From: FEN-1297 sp046706945
GTDB lineage: Bacteria; Bacteroidota; Ignavibacteria; Ignavibacteriales; Ignavibacteriaceae
Direction of reading: 5' to 3'
Length of the DNA stretch: 11,928 nt
Assembly (NCBI GenBank): GCA_046706945.1
Contig: JBJKOY010000075.1
Coordinates: 1-11,928 of the forward strand
How positions within the stretch are numbered: the first letter of the stretch is position 1; every line of letters starts with the position of its first letter. Below the pieces are notes generated by a model. It ran no database searches. It was not told the origin of the DNA and saw nothing but the letters and a program-made list of their open reading frames with translations. Of this stretch, positions 1-6,130 are shown in pieces. A program made the translations under genes and the position numbers.

Positions 1-774
1 CAGACGGCGGTAATAATCGTCGGACATTTCTCCCGAAAGCGCCGACTTTGCGTATTTCTTCCTGGGCGCCTCTTTAATTTCATTTACGATCTCCCCCGCG
101 AATACTTCCGGCTGTCTTAAACCGAAATATCCCATGAGGTAAATAAATAGCGCCAGCGGTATCCACATGATCTCATGCGGTTCAATTTTTACGCCTTCAA
201 CAATTAAAAGTGAAACCCAGACAATAATTTGTCCCCATATTAAAAACCTCAGCCAGTTAAGATTTATTTTTTCGTAGTAAGAATAGGTTTGTTCGATATT
301 TTTCCTGTGAACTTTTAATAATCCTAATGAGAAGTACAGGTAAATAACAAACTGGACTACTATTATATAAGTCATAAATATTCCGGCCCATCTCCATGTA
401 TTATTTCCGGCATTTATTGAACTGAAGAGAATGAATATCAAAAGGATCAGGAAGAACGGCAGAAGATGCAGCGAATCTTTTGCTTTAAGCTTGTATTCGC
501 CGGTTAAAAATTTTACATAATAAAAAATTAAAGGCGGCACCAGGAAAAAGATCATGTGGATGATATACTGCCCGGTATAATTCCCGGGACCGCCGGGACC
601 GGTATTAAATTTTACGTGAGGCAGGATCATCAACGAAAACAAAAGGATTATGATTCCCAATATTTTATTGGCGGCTTTGTTCCCTCTCTTTATAGTTAGC
701 AGCACGACGGAAAGAAAAACTCCCTGGGCAACTCCCGCGATTAATACAATGCTTATATAATAATTTGCTTTCAT
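1..774 (-). CDS. AraC-family regulator with seven-helix membrane N-terminus (partial, C-terminus beyond window)
   Basis: An open frame runs from an ATG at 774 to the window edge (258 codons, no stop). Seven hydrophobic helices can be read, roughly residues 4-28, 34-55, 70-90, 104-121, 130-150, 174-194 and 203-222. They are followed by a cytoplasmic linker containing KKYAKSALSGEMSDDYYRRL. In Bacteroidota this linker style (KY.KS.LS....Y...L) directly precedes an AraC-type helix-turn-helix DNA-binding domain, which here would lie outside the window; the DNA-binding role is therefore inferred. The ATG lies 15 bp after the stop of the LytTR gene. No Shine-Dalgarno is close to it, but AGGAG at the end of the LytTR gene is about 20 nt upstream, so translational coupling is likely. 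It is the third gene of a kinase-regulator-regulator operon, and the membrane part probably senses or relays an envelope signal. Family call good; ligand unknown. Confidence 0.75.
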   Translation of the reverse strand, partial: MKANYYISIVLIAGVAQGVFLSVVLLTIKRGNKAANKILGIIILLFSLMILPHVKFNTGPGGPGNYTGQYIIHMIFFLVPPLIFYYVKFLTGEYKLKAKDSLHLLPFFLILLIFILFSSINAGNNTWRWAGIFMTYIIVVQFVIYLYFSLGLLKVHRKNIEQTYSYYEKINLNWLRFLIWGQIIVWVSLLIVEGVKIEPHEIMWIPLALFIYLMGYFGLRQPEVFAGEIVNEIKEAPRKKYAKSALSGEMSDDYYRRL

Positions 775-789
775 CTTTTTGGGAAATTA

Positions 790-1482
790 TTATAGCTCCT
801 CTAAAACGCTTTTATAACCCCTGCCGACCGGAACGGAAATCCCGTTTACCTCCACCGTTTCGGCATTATATGATTCGATCTTATCCACAGAAATTATAAA
901 CGAACGATGGATTCGTTTGAAGAGATTTGAAGGCAGAATCGATTCAATCTCTTTTGTGCTCATTTTTGAAATGTACGTTTTCTTTGTAGTAACTATTTTT
1001 ACGTATTCCCTCTGGCTCTCTACGTAAACAATCTCCGGAAAAAGGATTTTTACCTTCTTCTTGTTCACGTTAAGGAATATAAAATCCTTTTTCTCGGTAC
1101 TTTCGTCCAGGGTCCGTTCATACTTCGGTATCGATTTTACTTTGTTAACGGCGACTAAAAACCTCTCGAATTCAAAAGGCTTAAGAAGGTAATCGGTTAC
1201 ATTCAGCTCAAATCCTTCAACCGCGTACTGGTGGTACGCGGTGGTAACGATAACCGCCGGCTGATTTGCAAGTGTTTTTAAGAAAGCCATCCCTTTCAGC
1301 TTAGGCAGATGTATATCCAGGAAGATCAGGTCGACTTTATGATCACGCAGGAAGTCGGCGGCGAGAATCGCGTCTTTAAACTTCCCCGCTATCTCAAGGT
1401 AAGGGACCTGCGAAATATAATCGGATAATATTTTTACCGCCAGAGGCTCGTCTTCAACTATAATGCATTTTATTTTAGACAT
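790..1482 (-). CDS. LytTR-family response regulator
   Basis: Two-domain DNA-binding response regulator of usual length (230 aa from the ATG at 1482). The receiver domain has the acidic pair in VEDEP, the phospho-acceptor Asp in LIFLDIHLP (D56 counting from this ATG), the TTAY switch region and the conserved Lys in LLKPF. Residues of about 133-230 form the LytTR DNA-binding domain, with FLNVNKKKVKI, IVYVESQREYVKI and the closing FKRIHRSFIISVDKI. An in-frame TTG at 1491 would add three residues. The ATG at 1482 is preferred because it yields the standard MSKIKCIIVEDEP opening and an 8-bp overlap with the kinase stop (1475-1477), typical of translational coupling. The kinase encoded immediately upstream is its obvious phosphodonor. 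Genes controlled are unknown. Confidence 0.93.
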   Translation of the reverse strand: MSKIKCIIVEDEPLAVKILSDYISQVPYLEIAGKFKDAILAADFLRDHKVDLIFLDIHLPKLKGMAFLKTLANQPAVIVTTAYHQYAVEGFELNVTDYLLKPFEFERFLVAVNKVKSIPKYERTLDESTEKKDFIFLNVNKKKVKILFPEIVYVESQREYVKIVTTKKTYISKMSTKEIESILPSNLFKRIHRSFIISVDKIESYNAETVEVNGISVPVGRGYKSVLEEL

Positions 1483-2500
1483 GGCTCGCAAGATTAATTT
1501 TTAAAGCTGCCGTAAATTCGGATTCATTTCGGTTGACAGAAAGATCATAATCCGTGTAAAGCAGTTCAAGCTGCCGCCGCAAATTCGAGAGCCCGATATT
1601 TTCTTTTACCTCTTGTTCGCCTGATGTTCCGTCGGCAGAATTCTTTACGTAAAAGGCAAGCTGCCTGCTCTTAACCGAAAGATGAATTTCCACAAAAGGA
1701 CGGCCCCGGGTCTCGGAAGCGCCGTACTTGAACGCATTTTCTACCAGCGGAATAAGCAGCAGCGGCGGCAATGCCTGCTTCATATCCTCGATATCGTAAT
1801 TAAAATTTATCCTGAGTGATTCGTCGTAACGCAGCTTTTCAAGCTCGATATAATCGCTTATGATCTTTAACTCCTTTTCTATTGCTATATATTCCCCGCC
1901 GGTTTCATAGAGCATATAGCGGAGAATTTTCGAGAGACGCAGAACCGACTCCGGCGCCAGGTCCGATTTATCCCTGGATAACGAATATATATTATTCAGC
2001 GTATTAAACAAAAAATGCGGGTTTGTCTGCGATTTAAGATAGTTCAATTCCGCTTCCTGCTTTTCGATTTTAAGCTGCTGGGCTGTCTGTTTAAGATTTA
2101 CAAAATTATAAATATGCCTCGATATTCCGAAAATAATTAGAGCAAATATACTTGATCCGAACTGGTCCGATACTCCTTTGGAAAAGGTAGGGTAATGCAT
2201 AAAATCGGTATAAATACGGAGTACCGTCCCGAGAAGGATCCATAAATAAAATATAAATGAAAATAAAAAGAACTGCGCGAATAAAAGAGCAATCGACCTG
2301 AAAATCCTTTTCCTGCCGAGACGCGGCAAAGTAAACTCAAAGAAAAGATAAATTACCGCGAGTATATAAGCAGTCTTCCATATTTCGTTTATAAGCCATA
2401 AATAAAACGGACCGGGATGTCCCGCCAGGTGAATAATCAAAGACAATATAAGATAGCCGGCCCCGACCCATAGATATAATTTGGCGTTTTTAATATTCAT
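1475..2500 (-). CDS. LytS-type membrane sensor histidine kinase
   Basis: A 341-residue inner-membrane kinase of the His_kinase (PF06580) type. Four hydrophobic segments (about residues 8-25, 31-54, 67-94 and 113-130) are followed by a short coiled-coil-like stretch, then the phospho-acceptor motif NPHFLFNTLNN (His162). The ATP-binding part has the N-box PLVENAFKYG (Asn255) and a G-box-like NIGLSNLRRQL at about 301-311. No extracytoplasmic sensor domain is present, so any signal is likely perceived in the membrane region. The ATG at 2500 has AAGAG about 7 nt upstream on the coding strand. The gene overlaps the LytTR response regulator by 8 bp, and the two should form one phosphorelay. A perfect palindrome at 2560-2580 lies in its leader. 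The family is certain; the stimulus is unknown. Confidence 0.93.
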   Translation of the reverse strand: MNIKNAKLYLWVGAGYLILSLIIHLAGHPGPFYLWLINEIWKTAYILAVIYLFFEFTLPRLGRKRIFRSIALLFAQFFLFSFIFYLWILLGTVLRIYTDFMHYPTFSKGVSDQFGSSIFALIIFGISRHIYNFVNLKQTAQQLKIEKQEAELNYLKSQTNPHFLFNTLNNIYSLSRDKSDLAPESVLRLSKILRYMLYETGGEYIAIEKELKIISDYIELEKLRYDESLRINFNYDIEDMKQALPPLLLIPLVENAFKYGASETRGRPFVEIHLSVKSRQLAFYVKNSADGTSGEQEVKENIGLSNLRRQLELLYTDYDLSVNRNESEFTAALKINLASHV

Positions 2501-2559
2501 AAATTCTCTTGATAATATTATTTATAAATATCCATCAGCAAGATTATAAGGCTAAAATA

Positions 2560-2580
2560 TAATCATTTCACAAATGATTA
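2560..2580. promoter_or_regulatory. Perfect 9-bp palindrome, candidate operator ahead of the kinase operon
   Basis: The arms TAATCATTT and AAATGATTA are perfect complements around a CAC centre. The site is 60 bp upstream of the kinase ATG (minus strand). A minus-strand TATAAT is visible at 2543-2548, so the palindrome covers the -35 region of a possible promoter there. There is no T-run, which argues against a terminator. It also faces the plus-strand DUF4395 gene, whose start is about 180 bp away. Use as an operator is inference. Confidence 0.45.
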
Positions 2581-2758
2581 ATGGAATTTTTAGTAGACGT
2601 AATTAAGCCGTCCGTTTACTCCGGGCCGCCGTATATAGCCCCTCTATTTCATTTACTTTTTCAATTACATATTCTTGCGGAAAATAAAGAAGAGATCTTA
2701 AAAATATTTTTGAACCGGAAATGAATTAAAATAAAAACGAAACAGCAAAGAGGTATCG

Positions 2759-3424
2759 ATGAAAAACATAATAAAATTCGGAGAAATTGTAGACGGGTAC
2801 GACATACCCGTACTGAATGAAAGGGAAATAAGAGCCGCAGCGGGAATATTATTTGTCATGATGTTTATATCCATACTTAAGGTAATTTTCCAGGGTGATT
2901 TTTTATGGCTCAAGTACGCCGTAACGGTATTCCTAACGGACATTTTAATCCGCGTTTTTATTAATCCTAAATTTTCTCCTTCTTTAATAACCGGGCGGTT
3001 GATCGTAAGGAACCAGGTACCCGAGTATGTCGGCGCTCCTCAAAAGAAGTTTGCATGGATTATCGGTGTGATTTTGGCGTCCACAATCTTTATCCATCTT
3101 GTTATAGTAAACGCATACAGCCCGATAACGGGACTCATCTGCTTTATCTGCCTGGTATTCCTGTTTTTCGAAACCGCTTTCGGTATTTGTCTGGGGTGCA
3201 AGTTTTATCCGATGTTCCACAAAGGGAAAGTTAAATATTGCCCCGGCGAAGTCTGTGAAGTAAAAATTAAGCATGAAATTCAAAAAACTTCAAGGGCCCA
3301 GTTATTTATCGTACTGGGATTTGTTCTGTTTATTTTCTTTACCGCTTTTTTCTTCAATAAAAATTATAAAGAAAAACCTTACGACTTATTCGGTATAGAA
3401 AACACCGTAGCAAATAAATTTTAG
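2759..3424 (+). CDS. DUF4395 family integral membrane protein
   Basis: A 221-residue membrane protein matching the DUF4395 pattern: EREIRAAAGILF at the start of the first helix, DILIRVFINPKFSPS (about 61-75) after the second, APQKKFAW (93-100), and the family hallmark FGICLGCKFY (Cys144 and Cys147). The function of this family is not established; the CxxC near the membrane suggests thiol or metal chemistry. Beyond the core are a second cysteine pair in YCPGEVC (Cys161, Cys166) and one more hydrophobic helix (about 181-199), ending in a short charged tail. The start is set by AAGAGG at 2748-2753, 5 nt before the ATG. A TAnnTTTG-like element (2705-2712) could be a Bacteroidota-style -7 box, but no -33 partner sits at the right distance. 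Transcribed away from the signalling operon and apparently monocistronic. Confidence 0.82.
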   Translation: MKNIIKFGEIVDGYDIPVLNEREIRAAAGILFVMMFISILKVIFQGDFLWLKYAVTVFLTDILIRVFINPKFSPSLITGRLIVRNQVPEYVGAPQKKFAWIIGVILASTIFIHLVIVNAYSPITGLICFICLVFLFFETAFGICLGCKFYPMFHKGKVKYCPGEVCEVKIKHEIQKTSRAQLFIVLGFVLFIFFTAFFFNKNYKEKPYDLFGIENTVANKF

Positions 3425-3758
3425 ATATGTCAGCTTTTATAAAAACCGTGTGTGTCAATTCTTTGTCTAAAACCGCCGGGCTGCCTATCTTCGCTGGACA
3501 GAATTTGATGACGGAGATACGGCTGCTCCCCTTCTTATCCCGAGGTCTTCCATAAATACTCCGAAGATTCCGAACCGTAGTAGAGCACATTGCCGCAACA
3601 GGGCTTAGTCCGGGAACCTTATTATAAAGCTCTATTGCATTATAACTATTAATGGTTATTTGATAATATTATAACCTATAACGGTTATATTTAACAATTA
3701 TAACCCTATATGATTATATTATAAGCGTTAAGTTTTAAGAAAATAAAAGTCGGCGGAT
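3425..3758. other. Gene-free stretch with tandem dyads in its 3' part
   Basis: No convincing gene was found here. Several short open frames exist on both strands at 3427-3600, but none has a ribosome-binding site and a recognisable family. The stretch may be decayed coding sequence, given the relics that follow. The 3' third (3642-3728) is strongly AT-rich and carries the 29-bp repeats listed separately. Confidence 0.5.
3642..3728. repeat. Three tandem 29-bp units, each opening with an 18-bp spaced dyad
   Basis: Three adjacent units start at 3642, 3671 and 3700, exactly 29 bp apart. Each begins with ATAACY, six variable bases, then GGTTAT (GATTAT in the third). That is ATAACTATTAATGGTTAT, then ATAACCTATAACGGTTAT, then ATAACCCTATATGATTAT. 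The ATAACC/GGTTAT arms are inverted complements. The first copy is nearly palindromic over all 18 bp because its centre, ATTAAT, is also a palindrome. The last unit ends 31 bp before the start of the SatD remnant, covering the place its promoter should occupy. Such regular spacing suggests cooperative binding of a dimeric regulator; this is inference. Confidence 0.6.
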
Positions 3759-4011
3759 TTGAAAAAAGAAACCAAAGAAACGGCAGCTTATTATTTCGTA
3801 ATAACGGGCGACATTATCGGATCCTCGGCGGTAAAAGGCCGGAGGGAGCTATTATTATCCGCAATGCGGAAAACATTTGAAGAAATAACGCTTGAATTTT
3901 CGGCGGCCGTTGAAAAACCGTTCGAAATTTACAGGGGCGACAGCTTTCAAACCGTTATTAAGCAGCCGGGTAAGGCATTATTGATAAGTATATTAATAAG
4001 AGCAAAGCTGA
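3759..4011 (+). pseudogene. SatD-family N-terminal remnant
   Basis: About 85 codons read from a TTG at 3759 resemble the N-terminal half of SatD-family proteins (normally about 200 residues): YFVITGDIIGSS, KGRRELL, FEIYRGDSFQ, then the helix PGKALLISILIRAKLR. The frame continues to a stop at 4098-4100, but after residue 85 or so its translation no longer fits the family, because from about 4012 the DNA instead encodes DUF3307 sequence in another frame. The C-terminal half is therefore missing. Only a weak purine stretch precedes the TTG, so the original start may itself be lost. SatD was named from an acid-tolerance locus in Streptococcus mutans; its biochemical role is unclear. SatD and DUF3307 genes are often neighbours in Bacteroidota. 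The family call rests on motif recall and is good but not certain. Confidence 0.62.
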
Positions 4012-4372
4012 GAAATCTTGCTTATAAGAATACTAACGGCGCATTTTATTGCAGACTTTATATTCCAGCCGAACGATTGGGTAAAAGAGAAAGTGGATAA
4101 GTGAAATAAACAGCGCAGGCGATAGCCTGAAGAATGCGGGCAAATGGATAGGAATGATCGAAAGAGTGTTGATTCTGACATTTATAATCCTAAACCAGTT
4201 TGAAGCCATAGGTTTTCTGATTGCGGCCAAATCTGTTTTCCGCTTCGGCGAAATAAAGGACAGCAACCAGCAAAAAACGGCGGAATATATTCTCATAGGT
4301 ACGCTTCTCAGTTTTTCCCTTGCCATACTTGTGGGGATTGTACTGGTCGCTGCAAGTAAATCTTTAACTTAA
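4012..4372 (+). pseudogene. DUF3307 membrane protein remnant, internally deleted and frameshifted
   Basis: Two pieces of one DUF3307 gene survive. The first (4012-4101) reads EILLIRILTAHFIADFIFQP then NDWVKEKVDK before a TGA at 4102; this is the family N-terminus (L..AH..ADF..QP..WV..K), but without an ATG. The second piece, one frame over (4094-4372), reads INSAGDSLKNAGKWIGMIER, then a helix, the conserved GFLIAAKSVFRFGEIKD, the YILIGTLLSF helix and a TAA at 4370. This is the family C-terminus. About 130 central residues, with the middle membrane helices, are missing relative to the usual length of about 235. An ATG at 4154 gives a 72-residue open frame, but it has no good ribosome-binding site and begins mid-domain, so a functional product is unlikely. 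Together with the SatD remnant, the three pieces use all three plus-strand frames. Confidence 0.65.
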
Positions 4373-4450
4373 AGTAATTAATTTTAGGATAGAAATGTAA
4401 AAGCCATTGTTAATCCTTCCCGATCCATAATCATCTTTAACCTGTTTTTA

Positions 4451-4520
4451 CATCCGGTATCTAGTATCTAGTATCTAGAATCCAGTATCTAGTATCCAGT
4501 ATCTAGTATCCAGCATCCAG
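4451..4520. repeat. Heptamer tandem repeat, TATC(T/C)AG, ten units
   Basis: Exactly ten 7-bp units fill 70 bp. The first is degenerate (CATCCGG). It is followed by three TATCTAG, one AATCCAG, TATCTAG and TATCCAG alternating twice, and a final CATCCAG. The array lies between the DUF3307 relic and the convergent DUF2914 gene, outside any coding frame. Heptad arrays of this type are scattered between genes in many environmental genomes and probably expand by slippage. No function is evident. Confidence 0.9.
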
Positions 4521-4564
4521 AATAATTTCCTTAACCGCCGGATACACCTGTTGAAAAAAAAATC

Positions 4565-4957
4565 CTACTTTACTTCGAAAGATTTAGCGGCGATAACCTT
4601 GCCGTCCGCATCCTGTATTTCTACTTTCCAATTCCCTTTCCATGACGGCAAGATTGTTTTAGCCGACCATGTATGCCAGCTTTTTGCCTTCACCGGCAGC
4701 GTAATTTTTGCCATCTCCTTATCTTTATAGAACCAGACATGAGATATTTCCGCAGTATCCGTTTGGCTCTTGATACCGGTAAAACAATACAACTTTCCCG
4801 CATCGGAATTAAAAACGGAATCTGTCCCCACCGGCTGCCTGTTTTCCACCGAAGTGCAGACGGCAATCTCCGTAACTTTTATATTAAGTGAATTCTGGGC
4901 GAATAATCCGCACGCCAATAAAAGAGTTAACGCGAAAGCAAGTGTAAATTTTCTCAT
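4565..4957 (-). CDS. Exported DUF2914-domain protein
   Basis: A 130-residue protein with an N-terminal signal peptide: a hydrophobic core at residues 5-15 and likely signal peptidase cleavage after LFA, before Gln21. Cys16 follows LLLA and is a weak lipobox candidate. The remainder matches DUF2914: a cysteine-containing first strand (IAVCTSV), ENRQPVG, GKLYCFTGIK, ISHVWFYKDKEMAKITLPV, SWHTWSAK and the closing GNWKVEIQDADGKVIAAKSF. This is the small all-beta domain that forms most of such exported proteins; no enzymatic residues are apparent and its function is unknown. The start is well supported by AGGAGGTG-type sequence (complement ACCTCC at 4967-4972), 9 nt before the ATG. It is a stand-alone gene, convergent with the relics on its 3' side and divergent from the 5565 gene. 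Confidence 0.87.
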   Translation of the reverse strand: MRKFTLAFALTLLLACGLFAQNSLNIKVTEIAVCTSVENRQPVGTDSVFNSDAGKLYCFTGIKSQTDTAEISHVWFYKDKEMAKITLPVKAKSWHTWSAKTILPSWKGNWKVEIQDADGKVIAAKSFEVK

Positions 4958-5377
4958 ATTAAGTACACCTCCGTTTTGTCCTTAATAATTTAATTCAAAA
5001 CCGTTTCATAATCACGGGAAATTTCGAATTTCAAAAGAGTATTTTCTTTCCAGGCTCATTTATTTTTTGCCGTCTTAACCATTTATCTTCCCGGTAATTC
5101 TTCTGTTCCTTAAAGAACCGCATCCGGAAAATATCTTTTATACATAATGTATTTTAGCTGTAGATGATGATTTAATCGCTCAAAATAAAAATCGTCATAT
5201 TAACAAATAGGTTTAATAAATGCTGAAGCTCACATTAAAATAGTTAATAATACCGCGCAAATTGAAAATCTCCGGAACTAAATCATTTATTTAACAAGGG
5301 ATAATCGTTTTTATTTGCTTTTTGGTAATAATTCCCATATACTATCTGGCGTTTCCCCATTAAATTATTATTATAAA

Positions 5378-5436
5378 CATTTGATATTCGTTCATATTAT
5401 TTAAAACCAGCCCGATATGAGTGAAAATATCAAATG
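5378..5436. repeat. Long imperfect inverted repeat (stem-loop)
   Basis: CATTTGATATT (5378-5388) is perfectly complementary to AATATCAAATG (5426-5436). Inside it, TCATAT (5392-5397) pairs with ATATGA (5415-5420), leaving a 17-nt loop and a small internal loop. The total is 17 paired positions over 59 nt. It sits about 130 bp upstream of the 5565 start. It is AT-rich with no T-tract, so it is not a classical terminator. It may be a double operator or a structured leader. Confidence 0.6.
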
Positions 5437-5531
5437 CATATATTTATAATATTGTTAAAGTTTTAGGACATTCTTTTTAGCGGAAATCTAAATATATAAA
5501 ATCACCTTCCATTTTTAGAGCGACAATAAAA

Positions 5532-5546
5532 TATTTTATTAAAATA
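5532..5546. promoter_or_regulatory. 7-bp palindrome just upstream of the ribosome-binding site of the 5565 gene
   Basis: TATTTTA and TAAAATA flank a single T. The palindrome ends 7 nt before the Shine-Dalgarno AAGGAA (5553-5558), which lies 6 nt from the ATG at 5565. In mRNA it would form a weak AU hairpin close to the ribosome site; in DNA it could be an operator. AT-rich palindromes also occur by chance in such sequence, so the role is uncertain. Confidence 0.3.
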
Positions 5547-5564
5547 ATAGAAAAGGAATTAATC

Positions 5565-6065
5565 ATGAGAAGTAAATCCCTTTATCTTTTCTTATTTGCA
5601 TTAATCTTCAGCGGGTTTGCCTCCGTATCTTTTCCGCAGCAAATGAATGCCAAACTTCAGCAGCTGACCAAAGGAGCGGATATAATTGTAACCGGGAAAA
5701 TATCTAAACAGAAATCAAATTGGAACGCAAACAAAACAAGAATATACACCGAAGCGACCCTGCAGGTTAACGACTACCTAAAAGGAAGAAATAGAGAAAA
5801 TACGGTCACCGTTGTATACCCGGGCGGAGAGGTGGGAGGCATAGGAGAATTATACACGCATATGCCCAGGTTTAAAAACGATGAAGATGTACTTGTCTTT
5901 CTAAAAAAGGAAAGAACAGGAAACGGTTATAAGGTATTCGACGGCGATAACGGTAAAATAAGAATTGTTAAAAATGCGAAAACAGGGGAAGAAGTCACCG
6001 GCTCTAATATTAGAATCAGTTATTTAAAAACTCAAATTAAAAGTTATCTGAAAAATAATAATTGA
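5565..6065 (+). CDS. Exported 166-residue protein, possible NTR/TIMP-like OB fold
   Basis: The N-terminal signal peptide (hydrophobic residues 6-20, cleavage probably near 25) leads into a mature domain of about 140 residues without cysteine. The pattern is GADIIVTGKI (37-46), SNWNANKTRIYTEATLQV (51-68), YLKGR (71-75), then VTVVYPGGEVGGIGE (81-95), PRFKNDEDVLVFLKK (101-115) and a C-terminal strand pair around YKVFDGDNGKIRI. The order 'ADIIVxGK ... IYTxxxxxV...LKG ... V.V...GG ... F...E.VLVFL' resembles small exported proteins that often precede secreted proteases in Bacteroidota. It is also reminiscent of OB-fold NTR/TIMP domains, though the N-terminal Cys used by true TIMPs is absent. The start is supported by AAGGAA 6 nt upstream of the ATG. 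It is followed 65 bp later by the giant protease-like gene, so it is probably its operon partner. No function is proven. Confidence 0.75.
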   Translation: MRSKSLYLFLFALIFSGFASVSFPQQMNAKLQQLTKGADIIVTGKISKQKSNWNANKTRIYTEATLQVNDYLKGRNRENTVTVVYPGGEVGGIGELYTHMPRFKNDEDVLVFLKKERTGNGYKVFDGDNGKIRIVKNAKTGEEVTGSNIRISYLKTQIKSYLKNNN

Positions 6066-6130
6066 GTAATCCTCAAAAAGGACCTACCGGTTAATTATTA
6101 TTAATATAAGGTTTAATAATAGAGGGAAAT

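Larger units (their letters stand above)
4958..5564. other. AT-rich 607-bp intergenic region with several dyads
   Basis: No protein-coding or tRNA gene is apparent in this divergent spacer. It contains GAAATT/AATTTC at 5018-5032, a near-palindrome GTTCCTTAAAGAAC at 5105-5118, a stem formed by TGATGATTT (5165-5173) and AAATCGTCA (5189-5197, one G-U pair), the long inverted repeat at 5378-5436, and a palindrome at 5532-5546. Promoters for the genes on either side must lie here, but no clean -10/-35 or Bacteroidota -7/-33 pair stands out. An unannotated small RNA is possible. Confidence 0.5.

Noticed and set aside
2581..2724. A 47-codon plus-strand open frame starting at ATG 2581, ahead of the DUF4395 gene.
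   Set aside because: No ribosome-binding site (the palindrome lies directly upstream) and no recognised family. Kept out of the feature list, although a small protein cannot be excluded.
3427..3552. A 41-codon plus-strand frame immediately after the DUF4395 stop.
   Set aside because: No ribosome-binding site and no recognisable motif; competing frames on both strands are equally open.
3354..3590. A 78-codon minus-strand open frame containing KFCPAKIGSPAVLDKELTH.
   Set aside because: It overlaps the end of the DUF4395 gene, lacks a ribosome site, and loses protein-like composition in its C-terminal part. The first 50 residues might be a remnant of an exported protein, but I cannot name a family.
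5105..5118. GTTCCTTAAAGAAC near-palindrome as a possible regulator site.
   Set aside because: Short, with one mismatched pair, and over 140 bp from either neighbouring start; too weak for a separate call.
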